Assembly (NCBI RefSeq): GCF_023634065.1
Contig: NZ_JALKCV010000001.1
Span: forward strand, 372,001-436,000
Length of the DNA: 64,000 bases
Reading direction: 5' to 3'
DNA from: Microbulbifer litoralis
Lineage (GTDB): Bacteria; Pseudomonadota; Gammaproteobacteria; Pseudomonadales; Cellvibrionaceae
Position 1 is the first letter of the stretch. Each line of letters opens with the position of its first letter. Shown here piece by piece: positions 55,345-63,499 of this stretch. The position numbers were made by a program, and so were the translations under genes. The notes beneath the pieces are model-generated. The model was not told the origin of the DNA. It did no database searches and saw nothing but the letters and a program-made list of their open reading frames with translations.

Positions 55345-55350
55345 TAGAAT
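55345..55350 (+). promoter_or_regulatory. Possible -10 box of pcnB
   Basis: TGGTAGAAT (extended -10, TAGAAT at 55345-55350) lies about 98 bases before the pcnB ATG; no good -35 is seen. Confidence 0.4.
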
Positions 55351-55447
55351 CCGCCCTTATCGGGACCTGTCTGCATGAGAACCTCTGGCAATGACGGGAC
55401 CTTCGTGAAGCCAAACCCCGTTGGCAGCAGTCAAGACAGACAGCCGT

Positions 55448-56806
55448 ATGCTCAATTCCCTGATCAGTAGTATCAAGCGCTGGCGCAAGCCGGGGCGATC
55501 CTCCCTCCCCCGTATCGTTGCCCGCAGCGACCACAACCTTTCGCGCCGCGATATCAGCCGCGCCGCCCTGACCGTGATGAAACGGCTGCAGGAGGCGGGC
55601 TTCCAGGCCTATATCGTCGGCGGCGGGGTGCGCGACCTGCTGCTGGGTGGCCACCCCAAGGATTTCGATGTGGCCACCGACGCCACCCCCGAAGAGGCCA
55701 AGAAGCTGTTCCGCGGCTCGCGTATCGTCGGCCGCCGCTTCCGCATCCTGCACGCCCGCATCGGCCGCGAGATCATCGAGGTCACCACCTTCCGCGGTCA
55801 CCACAGCGAGGGCGAGGAGCACGAGGCACAGCAGTCCGAGCACGGCATGCTGCTGCGCGACAACGTCTACGGCGACCTGGAGAGCGACGCCGTGCGCCGC
55901 GATTTCACCGTCAACGCCCTCTACTACACCACCGACGGCTTCGAGATCCACGATTACACCGGCGGCATGCGCGATATCGAGCAGCGCAAGATCCGCATGA
56001 TCGGCGACCCGGCCACCCGCTACAAAGAGGACCCGGTGCGCATGCTGCGCGCGGTACGCTTTGCCGCCAAGCTGGATTTTGAGATCGAGGACAAGACCGC
56101 CGCCCCGCTGGAGGAGCTGGCGCCACTGCTGCGCAATATCGCCCCCGCGCGACTATTCGACGAAGTCCTCAAGCTGCTGATGAGTGGATACGGCGAGCGC
56201 ACCTTCGAACTGCTGCAGCGCCACCACCTCTGGCACCACCTGTTCCCGGACAATGCGGCAATGCTGGACCAGCCGGCGGCGCTGGAATTGAGTCACCTGG
56301 CCCTGCGCAACACCGACCAGCGCATCCGCGACGACAAGCGCGTGACCCCGGCCTTCCTCTACGCTGCGCTGTTGTGGCCCGCGGTCTACAGCGAACAGCA
56401 ACGCATCGCCGGCAAGGGCACGCCGCCGGTACCGGCGCTGGCCCAGGCGGCGCAGAAAGTCACCGGCTCGCAACTGGCCCACACCGCGATCCCCAAGCGC
56501 TTCTCCATTCCCATGCGCGAAATCTGGGACCTGCAGCAGCGACTCCCCCAGCGCGGCGGCAGCCGCGCACAGCGGTTGAGCGAACACCCGCGCTTCCGCG
56601 CCGCCTACGACTTCCTGCTGCTGCGCGAAGAGTGCGGTGAAATCCCGCCCGGACTGGGCCAGTGGTGGACCGATTTCCAGCAGGCCGACGGTGAGCAGCG
56701 CCAGGAAATGGTGCGCAAACTGCAGCGCAACGGCGGCGGCAACAAGCGCCGCGGTTCCCGCGGCGGTCGCCGCCGTCGCCCGCGGGCCGAACAGAAGTCC
56801 CAGTAA
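55448..56806 (+). CDS. pcnB: Poly(A) polymerase I
   Basis: 452 residues from ATG 55448; TTG 55421 upstream is in frame but less likely. Nucleotidyltransferase head: YIVGGGVRDLLLGGHPKDFD and VATDATPEEAKKLF with the catalytic Asp pair, RRFRILHARIGREIIEVTTF, RDFTVNALYY; RMLRAVRFAAKLDFEIE is the conserved RNA-binding helix. A basic Arg/Gly/Lys tail (RRGSRGGRRRRPRAEQ) is typical. It adds 3' poly(A) tails that trigger RNA decay. Overlaps folK by one base. Confidence 0.96.
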   Translation: MLNSLISSIKRWRKPGRSSLPRIVARSDHNLSRRDISRAALTVMKRLQEAGFQAYIVGGGVRDLLLGGHPKDFDVATDATPEEAKKLFRGSRIVGRRFRILHARIGREIIEVTTFRGHHSEGEEHEAQQSEHGMLLRDNVYGDLESDAVRRDFTVNALYYTTDGFEIHDYTGGMRDIEQRKIRMIGDPATRYKEDPVRMLRAVRFAAKLDFEIEDKTAAPLEELAPLLRNIAPARLFDEVLKLLMSGYGERTFELLQRHHLWHHLFPDNAAMLDQPAALELSHLALRNTDQRIRDDKRVTPAFLYAALLWPAVYSEQQRIAGKGTPPVPALAQAAQKVTGSQLAHTAIPKRFSIPMREIWDLQQRLPQRGGSRAQRLSEHPRFRAAYDFLLLREECGEIPPGLGQWWTDFQQADGEQRQEMVRKLQRNGGGNKRRGSRGGRRRRPRAEQKSQ

Positions 56807-57282
56807 TGGCCCGGGTATTTGTCGGGCTCGGCAGCAACTTGTCCGGCCCCCGGCAGCAGTTGCAAAGCGCGCTGGCGTCGATGGCGGGGATTCCGCACAC
56901 CGCACTGCTGCATCACTCCTCTTTCTATTGCAGCGCACCGGTGGGGCCGGGCGAACAGCCCGACTATGTCAACGCCGCGGCCGAGCTGGAAACGGATCTG
57001 CCGCCGCTGGAACTGCTGGACCGGCTGCAGGCGATCGAAAACGCACAGGGCCGCGAGCGCAGCGTGCGCTGGGGCGCCCGCACCCTGGATTTGGATATAC
57101 TGCTGTTCGACCGGCAACGCATCGACGAACCGCGCCTGCAGGTACCGCATCTGCGCATCGCCGAGCGCAATTTCGTATTGCAGCCGCTGGCGGAGCTGGA
57201 CCCGGAGCTGACGCTGCCGTCGGGCGAGACCATCGCAGAGCTGCTGCAGCGCTGCCCGCAGAACCGGCTGCAGAAAATCTGA
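56806..57282 (+). CDS. folK: HPPK, 6-hydroxymethyl-dihydropterin pyrophosphokinase
   Basis: 158 residues. VFVGLGSNLSGP, APVGPGEQPDYVNAAAELET and the metal/ATP signature RWGARTLDLDILLF (two Asp) are all present. It makes the pyrophosphorylated pterin for folate synthesis. The ATG overlaps the pcnB stop (TAATG). Confidence 0.96.
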   Translation: MARVFVGLGSNLSGPRQQLQSALASMAGIPHTALLHHSSFYCSAPVGPGEQPDYVNAAAELETDLPPLELLDRLQAIENAQGRERSVRWGARTLDLDILLFDRQRIDEPRLQVPHLRIAERNFVLQPLAELDPELTLPSGETIAELLQRCPQNRLQKI

Positions 57283-57353
57283 TACGGCGGGGCGCTCACC
57301 GGAGCCGGGCCAGTGTGCTGTGCGGGAGCGGAAACAAGAAAGGAGTAAATCCC

Positions 57354-58034
57354 GTGGCAATCGATACCGACGAATCCCACGAGCCGGACATTTCCGGTGT
57401 GACCCTGCCCCGCTTTATCGCCGTCGAGGGCAATATCGGTGTGGGCAAGACCACGCTGGCGAAAAAGCTCGCCGCCACTTTCAATTACGACACCCTGCTC
57501 GAACAGCCCGAAACCAACCCGTTCCTGGAGCGCTTCTACCGCGATCCCAAGAGCGCTGCGCTGCCGACACAGCTGCATTTCCTGCTGGAGCGCTCGCAAC
57601 AGATCCAGGCCCTGCGCCAGGACGACCTGTTCAAACCGGTGCGCGTGGCGGACTTCCTGATCGAGAAGGACCAGCTGTTCGCCGAAGTCACGCTGGACGC
57701 CGACGAGCTGGCCCTCTACCAGCAGGTCTACCGACACCTGACCCTGCAGGCGCCCAAACCCGACCTGGTGGTCTACCTGCAGGCGCCGCTCAATGTATTG
57801 CAGGAGCGCATCCGCACCCGCGGCATCGCCGCCGAGCGCGCCATCGGCAACGAGTACCTGGCCACACTCAACGAGGCCTACACCAATTTCTTCCACTACT
57901 ACGACGAGGCGCCACTGCTGATCGTCAACAGCGAAGAGATCGATATCGTCGACCGCCCGGAAGACTACCGCCAGCTGGTGGAGTATATGCTCACCATCAC
58001 CAGCGGCCGCCACTACTATAACCCCGGAGTCTGA
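57354..58034 (+). CDS. Deoxynucleoside kinase (dGK/dAK family)
   Basis: 226 residues from GTG 57354 with AAGGAG 8 bases upstream; the much longer frame overlaps pcnB and folK and is unsupported. P-loop VEGNIGVGKTTLAKKLA, ETNPFLERFYRDP (nucleoside pocket), KDQLFAEVTLDADEL, and the arginine-rich lid QERIRTRGIAAER. It salvages deoxyadenosine/deoxyguanosine. It ends one base before panB. In Pseudomonas this position is unfilled or has a similar gene. Confidence 0.9.
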   Translation: MAIDTDESHEPDISGVTLPRFIAVEGNIGVGKTTLAKKLAATFNYDTLLEQPETNPFLERFYRDPKSAALPTQLHFLLERSQQIQALRQDDLFKPVRVADFLIEKDQLFAEVTLDADELALYQQVYRHLTLQAPKPDLVVYLQAPLNVLQERIRTRGIAAERAIGNEYLATLNEAYTNFFHYYDEAPLLIVNSEEIDIVDRPEDYRQLVEYMLTITSGRHYYNPGV

Positions 58035-58035
58035 T

Positions 58036-58851
58036 ATGCCTTACGCTCCAGCCGAATTGGAAAAACCCGTTACCATCCACAAACTGCGCCAGATGAAGGC
58101 GGACGGCGAGAAATTTACCAGCGTCGCCCTCTACGATGCCCCCACCGCCGGCGCCGCCCAGCGCGCCGGCGTCGAAACCGTGTTGATCGGCGATTCCCTG
58201 GGTATGGCCATGCTGGGCTACGACAGCACCGTACCGGTGACCATGGAAGAGATGATTCACCACATCGGGGCCGTGGCCCGCGGCAACAGGAAATCCCTGA
58301 TCATGGGCGACCTGCCCTTCATGACCTACGCAACACCGGAGCAGGCACTCACCAACGCCGCCCGCATCATGCAGGCCGGCGCCCATATGGTGAAAATCGA
58401 GGGCGGCACCTGGCTGGCGGAGACGGTGAAGATGCTCAGCGAGCGCGGTATCCCGGTGTGCGCCCACCTGGGGCTCACCCCCCAGTCGGTACACAAGTTC
58501 GGTGGCTACCGCATCCAGGGGCGCAGCGACGAACAGGCCGGACAGATACTCGACGACGCCGCCGTACTGGACGAGGCCGGCGCCGACCTGCTGGTGCTCG
58601 AATGCGTGCCGTCCCGACTGGCGAAACGCATCACCGACACCGTCTCCATGCCCACCATCGGCATCGGCGCCGGCAGCGACACCGACGGCCAGGTGCTGGT
58701 GATCACCGACCTGCTCGGCCTGACGGAAAAACCGCCGAAGTTCTCCAAGAATTTCCTCAGGGAAACCGGCGATATCCACGGCGCCCTGCGCCAGTACGCC
58801 GAAGAGGTCAAGAACGGGCAGTTTCCCACCGCGGAACACAGCTTCAACTGA
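58036..58851 (+). CDS. panB: 3-methyl-2-oxobutanoate hydroxymethyltransferase
   Basis: 271 residues. VALYDAPTAGAAQRAGVETV, IGDSLGMAMLGYDSTVPVTM (Mg ligand Asp), VKIEGGTWLAETV and VCAHLGLTPQSVHKFGGYRI are the diagnostic blocks. First committed step of pantothenate synthesis. The usual partner panC is not next to it; a hydrolase and a thioesterase follow instead. Confidence 0.97.
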   Translation: MPYAPAELEKPVTIHKLRQMKADGEKFTSVALYDAPTAGAAQRAGVETVLIGDSLGMAMLGYDSTVPVTMEEMIHHIGAVARGNRKSLIMGDLPFMTYATPEQALTNAARIMQAGAHMVKIEGGTWLAETVKMLSERGIPVCAHLGLTPQSVHKFGGYRIQGRSDEQAGQILDDAAVLDEAGADLLVLECVPSRLAKRITDTVSMPTIGIGAGSDTDGQVLVITDLLGLTEKPPKFSKNFLRETGDIHGALRQYAEEVKNGQFPTAEHSFN

Positions 58852-58861
58852 GTCGCTACAG

Positions 58862-59830
58862 ATGCCCCCGTCTACAAGCATCGACCGCCGGCGGCTGCTG
58901 CAACTGCTACTGGCCGCGACCGCACTGCCCGCCGCGTCCCGGGCGCAACCGGACCTGAGCCGCACCATGGGCAGGACCCTGGCCGACCGGGGTTCCGCCC
59001 ACTACCGGTTCGAGACCTTTGCCCTGCAATCCGCGGACGGGCAGCGCCACTACCGCGTGTGGCTGGCGATACCGCGCGGCGGGTCACCCGCATCCGGCTT
59101 CCCGTCGCTCTACCTGCTCGACGGCAACGCCGTGCTGCACCACCTGCGGGAGCGCTGGCTGCAACCGCTGATGCAGGCGGAACCGCCGGTGCTGGTCATG
59201 GTGGGCTACGATACCGAAAAGCTGTTCGACGTGACCGCGCGCCAGCGCGACTACACACCGGCCGCTCCCGGCGAGGATATCGCCGTGGATCCCCGCTGGC
59301 CGGACCGCCCCGGCGGCGGCGCGGCCGCGTTCCTGCAGTTGCTGGAGCAGCGCATCAAGCCCGAAGTGGCCCGGCGCGTTCCACTGGACAGCGATAGGCA
59401 GAGCCTCTGGGGCCACTCCTTCGGCGGCCTGTTCACCCTGTTCGCGCTCTGCAATCGCGCCGGTTTCAAGAACTATATCCCGGTAAGTCCGGCGCTCTAC
59501 TGGCACCGGCATGTCATCGGGCGCTATGTCGCGCGCTTGCAGGCCACACCGGCCGGTACCCGCTTATGGCTGGCGCGCGGCGACCGCGAGGCACGGGTGC
59601 CCCGGGATGCGACGGCGGAGCAGGCGGCCGCCATCCGCCGGCGCGCCAGCGCCGAATTTACCGCCGCGCGCGAGGCGCTGGCGGGAACCGCCGGGCTCGA
59701 AATCCACAGCCACGAGTTTCCCGGCCTCGGGCACGGCGAGGCACTGGTGGCCTCCCTGCCCCGCGCCCTGCGTATCGCCGCCGGCATACCCGCCGGCCAC
59801 GGGTTGATGGAGAGACCGCATGAACTTTGA
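58862..59830 (+). CDS. Alpha/beta hydrolase of the esterase D/siderophore-esterase (Fes/YbbA) type
   Basis: 322 residues. An N-terminal signal sequence with three Arg (DRRRLLQLLLAATALPAASR) suggests export, possibly Tat-assisted. YRVWLAIPRGG, YLLDGNAVLHHLRERWL, and the nucleophile elbow WGHSFGGLFTLFAL (Ser) plus the late His (HEFPGLGHGEALV) match esterases that cut acylated or siderophore substrates. Overlaps the next gene by 11 bases, so both are one unit starting behind panB. Confidence 0.85.
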   Translation: MPPSTSIDRRRLLQLLLAATALPAASRAQPDLSRTMGRTLADRGSAHYRFETFALQSADGQRHYRVWLAIPRGGSPASGFPSLYLLDGNAVLHHLRERWLQPLMQAEPPVLVMVGYDTEKLFDVTARQRDYTPAAPGEDIAVDPRWPDRPGGGAAAFLQLLEQRIKPEVARRVPLDSDRQSLWGHSFGGLFTLFALCNRAGFKNYIPVSPALYWHRHVIGRYVARLQATPAGTRLWLARGDREARVPRDATAEQAAAIRRRASAEFTAAREALAGTAGLEIHSHEFPGLGHGEALVASLPRALRIAAGIPAGHGLMERPHEL

Positions 59831-60614
59831 GGAACAGCTCAATCTCTGGCGCAACGGCGCCAGCCGCCAGCAGGTCCCGCCCGGCTGGTCCCAGGGGCGC
59901 GCCACATTCGGCGGCCTGGTGGCGGCCATGCTGTACGAGCAGATGGCCGCCCGGGTAACCGGCGATGCCAGCCTGCGCTCGCTGACCTTTTCCTTTGTCG
60001 CCCCCGTCGCCACCGGCGAGCTGGAAGTGAGTGCCAACACGCTGCGCGCCGGCCGCTCCGTAACCCAGGTGGAAGGCCGCGCGTTCCAGGACGGCGCTGC
60101 GGTACTGGCCGCGTTTGCCAGCTTCGGCAGCGGGCGCGAGTCCGTAATCGCCGTGGACCCGGCCCCGGCGCCGACATTTTCCGCGCCGGAAGAGAGCCCG
60201 GCGCTGCCCTATATTCACGACCTGGTACCGGAGTTCACCCGGCACTTCGACTACCGCATCGCCGCCGGCGACATGCCCTTCAGCGGCAGCCCCGAGCCGC
60301 GCCTCGGCGGCTGGGTGCGCTTCAGCGGCGACGCGCCGCAGGCACCGGCGTCCGTCAGCCACCTGCTGGCACTGATCGACGCCTGGCCGCCGGCGCTGCT
60401 GCCAATGCTGAAACAGCCGGCACCGGCCAGCTCACTGACCTGGACAGTGGAATTCATTGAGCCGCTGCCGGCGCAGGGCGTCGGCGACTGGTGGCAATAC
60501 CTGGCGGAAGTGGAACAGGCCGGCGACGGTTACGGCGTCGCGCAGGCGCGATTGTGGGATGCCGGTGGCAGGCTGGTGGCCTTTACCCGCCAGACGGTGA
60601 CGGTATTCGGTTGA
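59820..60614 (+). CDS. TesB-like acyl-CoA thioesterase
   Basis: 264 residues with two hot-dog domains (about 15-115 and 150-262). WSQGRATFGGLVAAML marks the N-terminal half, GWVRFSGDAPQAPASVSHLL the middle, and LTWTVEFIEPLPAQGVGDWW the C-terminal domain. It resembles the 4HBT_3 acyl-CoA thioesterase family. Substrate unknown. Confidence 0.82.
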   Translation: MNFEEQLNLWRNGASRQQVPPGWSQGRATFGGLVAAMLYEQMAARVTGDASLRSLTFSFVAPVATGELEVSANTLRAGRSVTQVEGRAFQDGAAVLAAFASFGSGRESVIAVDPAPAPTFSAPEESPALPYIHDLVPEFTRHFDYRIAAGDMPFSGSPEPRLGGWVRFSGDAPQAPASVSHLLALIDAWPPALLPMLKQPAPASSLTWTVEFIEPLPAQGVGDWWQYLAEVEQAGDGYGVAQARLWDAGGRLVAFTRQTVTVFG

Positions 60615-60623
60615 GGGCGGATT

Positions 60624-60652
60624 AAAAAAGGGGGGGCACGGAGCCCCCCCTG
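60624..60652 (-). terminator. Rho-independent terminator for leftward transcription
   Basis: GGGGGGGC/GCCCCCCC (60630-60650) is followed on the minus strand by TTTTTT, and not on the plus strand. It would stop RpiR-gene read-through. The rest of the 60615-60865 gap holds a second hairpin (CCCGCCGG/CCGGCGGG, 60714-60742) and a GGAATATATTATTCC palindrome at 60813-60827. Confidence 0.85.
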
Positions 60653-60865
60653 AAAAGCCAATTCGATATCGGAAGGGAAATCCGGAATTGGAAAAACAAG
60701 GTGACAATCAAGCCCGCCGGCACTAACCACGAAACCGGCGGGCCCGGCGCCCAAGTTCACAACGCCCCGGATCACTACCACTACCGGATTATTGCGAAAT
60801 GATGAGGCAATAGGAATATATTATTCCTGCACGACGAAAGCAACCCCGGCACGGGTCGGTGGCGC

Positions 60866-61741
60866 TCAATTGATCCGCTTGTGATTCCTGAAGACTTCCA
60901 CCGCCTGGCGGCTGCGCTCGAACAACTCTTTCGCCCGCACATCCCTCTGCGACATCAGGATAAACAGCAGGTCCGTCACCATGTGCTGCGCCGTGCGCGC
61001 GAGGATGGATGAACTGCGGGCACCCGCCTCGCCGGACAGGCAGAACAGGTTGACCCCCGCCAGTTCCGCCAGCGGATTGCGCGAAAAACCGGTCAGGGAA
61101 ATGACATCCGCGCCGCAATTCACACCGGTTTCCGCCACGCGGATGACATCCCGGGTCAGCCCCGATTCCGAAATGGCAAAGATCAGGTCCCCGCGGCCGA
61201 GGGTGGCCGCATTCGCGACCTGCACGTGGGTGTCGCTTTCGGCCAGCACGGCCTTGCCGAGTTTCATCAGCTTGAAGGCAAAGTCCCGCGCCACCAGGGA
61301 GGAGGCGCCCACGCCGGCCAGCACGATGCGCCCGGCGGCGGTAAGCAGGCCGACCGCATTCAGCAGCACCTCTTCGCGATTGACCGTCAGGGTCTCGTTC
61401 AGCGAGCCGGTTTTCCGCGCAATCAGTTTCTGCGCCACGGTGGTGAGATCGTCATCCGTGGAAATATCGCCGTGGATCGCCTTCGGCAATACCGAGGTCC
61501 GCGCCAGGGATTCCGTCAGCGACAGCTTCAGGTCGGTATAGCCGCGGTAGCCGAGCTTCTGGCTGAACTTGACCACGCTCGACTGCGACACACCGACACT
61601 GTCTGCCAACGCCTTCGAAGACAGCGCGCGCACCCCCTCGACATTGTCGAGCAGATAATCCGCGATGCGCCGCTCGTGATTGGACATGGACTCGCGCATC
61701 GCGCGGATTTTGGCAATCGACCCCACCATCTGGAACTCCAC
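60866..61741 (-). CDS. RpiR/MurR-family sugar-phosphate regulator
   Basis: 291 residues. N-terminal HTH_6 (about 1-75; MRESMSNHERRIADYLLDN, VGVSQSSVVKFSQKLGYRGY) and SIS domain (about 120-260; ILAGVGASSLVARDFAFKLM-like VLAGVGASSLVARDF, SESGLTRDVIRVAE). The SIS domain binds a phosphosugar, e.g. MurNAc-6P or GlcNAc-6P. It diverges from the symporter gene. The start could be ATG 61741 or ATG 61729. Confidence 0.92.
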   Translation of the reverse strand: MEFQMVGSIAKIRAMRESMSNHERRIADYLLDNVEGVRALSSKALADSVGVSQSSVVKFSQKLGYRGYTDLKLSLTESLARTSVLPKAIHGDISTDDDLTTVAQKLIARKTGSLNETLTVNREEVLLNAVGLLTAAGRIVLAGVGASSLVARDFAFKLMKLGKAVLAESDTHVQVANAATLGRGDLIFAISESGLTRDVIRVAETGVNCGADVISLTGFSRNPLAELAGVNLFCLSGEAGARSSSILARTAQHMVTDLLFILMSQRDVRAKELFERSRQAVEVFRNHKRIN

Positions 61742-61924
61742 CGGAATAAATCGTGCAGCCCCACAGCGGCGGCAATCGACAGTAAATATTTTTGATCTGG
61801 CAAAGAATAAATGATACCAATAATAACCGGATTCAGGAATAATTCAGTACGCGGTCCCGGATGCGGTGAGTCCGCCGCGCGGCCCGCCCGCCCACCACTG
61901 ACAAGAAAACAAGGGTAAACCCCG
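61742..61924. promoter_or_regulatory. Divergent RpiR/SSS control region
   Basis: An AT-rich region holds several GAATAA words: GGAATAAAT (61742-61750), AGAATAAAT (61803-61811) and GGAATAATTC (61836-61845, a GAATnATTC palindrome). Together with GGAATATATTATTCC downstream of rpiR they may be RpiR sites. Confidence 0.4.
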
Positions 61925-63499
61925 ATGGAGTTGCAGTTCACTCTGGTTGATTGGGCCATTTTCGCCCTCTACGGTGCAATCCTGGCCGCCAGCGGCTGGT
62001 TCTTCAGCCGCCGCAAAACCGCCGACAGCCGCGATTATTTTCTCGCCCGCAACACCATGCCGATGTGGATGGTGGCCATTTCCACCCTCGCCACCATCCA
62101 GTCCGCGGCCACGTTTCTCGGCGGCCCCGACCTGGGCTACAGCGGCGACTTCAGCTACCTGTTCACCAACCTGGGCGCGATCATCGCGGCGCTGATCGTC
62201 TCCCGGCTGCTGATTCCGCGTTTCTACGCCCAACGGGTCACCACCGTTTACGAGCTGCTGCAGTCGCGTTTCGGCACCAGTACCAAACACCGGGCCGGTG
62301 CCATGTACCTGGTGGGGCGCGTCTTTGCCAGCGGCGCCAGGCTCTATATGGCCGCCATCGCCGTCTCCATGATCCTGTTCAACGATATCGCCGCGGGCCA
62401 CGTGGTGACCGCGGTGCTGATCCTGACCCTGGCGGGCCTGCTGCAGACCCTGGTCGGCGGCGTGCGCTCGGTCATCCACAGCGATATCCTGCAGTGCGCC
62501 GTGTATATCAGCGCGGCTGTCGCGGTCATCTCCGTGCTGCTGTCGCAGATCCCCGTGCCCCTGCCGGAAATAAACGCTGCGCTGCAGTCACCCGGCGAAA
62601 ACCTGGATTCCAAGCTCGCCGTCGTCGACCTGGGCTGGGACCTCGGCGACCCGTTCAATGTCTGGGCCACCTTCACCGGTTTCGTGCTGCTGCACTTTGC
62701 CACCCTGGGGCTGGACCAGGATGTCTCCCAGCGCCTGCTCACCTGCAAGAATCCCCGCGACGGCGCCCGCGCCATGATGCTGTCCGTGGTCATGGTGGTG
62801 CCGGTGATGTTTGTGTTCATGGCCATCGGCATGCTGCTGTACGTGTTCTACCAGCGCCCGGACCTGATGGCCGGCGCGGCCGGGCCGGCCCCCACCGGTG
62901 GCGACATCACCGTTTTCATGCACTATGTACTGAACGAAATGCCGCAGGGCCTGCGCGGCCTGGTGACCGTCGGCGTCATGGCGGCCGCCCTGTCCACGCT
63001 CAATTCCAGCCTCAATTCCATGGCCAGCGTGCTGACCGAGGACCTGTACCGCGGCTGGCTGAACAAGCGCCATATCGATAAACCGGCCCGCCACTTCGTC
63101 CTCGCCGGGCGCATTTCCATGTGCGCGCTGGCCCTCGCGCTCGGCGGTATGGCCGTCGTCTGCTACTACTGGCAGCAGTACAGCGAACTGCCGCTGATCA
63201 CCTTTGCGCTGTCGGTGATGGTGTTCGCCTACTCGGGCCTGCTGGGCGTTTTCTTTACCGTGCTGTTTACCCGCCGCGGCAACAGCACCAGCGCCGGCCT
63301 GGCGCTGGCCGCGGGCTTTCTCGTCACGCTGGCCCAGCAACCCTGGATGATCGGCCTGGTGAGCGACGCCGCCCCGACCGACATCGCCTTTACCTGGCAG
63401 CTGTGCCTGGGCACCGTGATCGCCTTTGCCGTCTGCTGCCTGGGCAGGCCCGAGCCCGTCTCGATCGACAACCGGTCATTGGAGGGATCCAGTGCATGA
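61925..63499 (+). CDS. SSS-family sodium:solute symporter
   Basis: 524 residues with about 13-14 helices. SATFLGGPDLGYSGDFSYLF, YELLQSRFGTSTKHRAGAMY, and GLVTVGVMAAALSTLNSSLN (SSS signature helix) fit the family. AGACAAGAAAACAAGGG is a weak ribosome site before the ATG. Between an RpiR regulator and a BadF-type sugar kinase, an amino sugar is the likely cargo. Its stop overlaps the next start (ATGA). Confidence 0.92.
   Translation: MELQFTLVDWAIFALYGAILAASGWFFSRRKTADSRDYFLARNTMPMWMVAISTLATIQSAATFLGGPDLGYSGDFSYLFTNLGAIIAALIVSRLLIPRFYAQRVTTVYELLQSRFGTSTKHRAGAMYLVGRVFASGARLYMAAIAVSMILFNDIAAGHVVTAVLILTLAGLLQTLVGGVRSVIHSDILQCAVYISAAVAVISVLLSQIPVPLPEINAALQSPGENLDSKLAVVDLGWDLGDPFNVWATFTGFVLLHFATLGLDQDVSQRLLTCKNPRDGARAMMLSVVMVVPVMFVFMAIGMLLYVFYQRPDLMAGAAGPAPTGGDITVFMHYVLNEMPQGLRGLVTVGVMAAALSTLNSSLNSMASVLTEDLYRGWLNKRHIDKPARHFVLAGRISMCALALALGGMAVVCYYWQQYSELPLITFALSVMVFAYSGLLGVFFTVLFTRRGNSTSAGLALAAGFLVTLAQQPWMIGLVSDAAPTDIAFTWQLCLGTVIAFAVCCLGRPEPVSIDNRSLEGSSA

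Noticed and set aside
56637-57353. Long N-terminal extension of the deoxynucleoside kinase frame
   Set aside because: It overlaps pcnB and folK in another frame; GTG 57354 has a good ribosome site and starts the homologous region.
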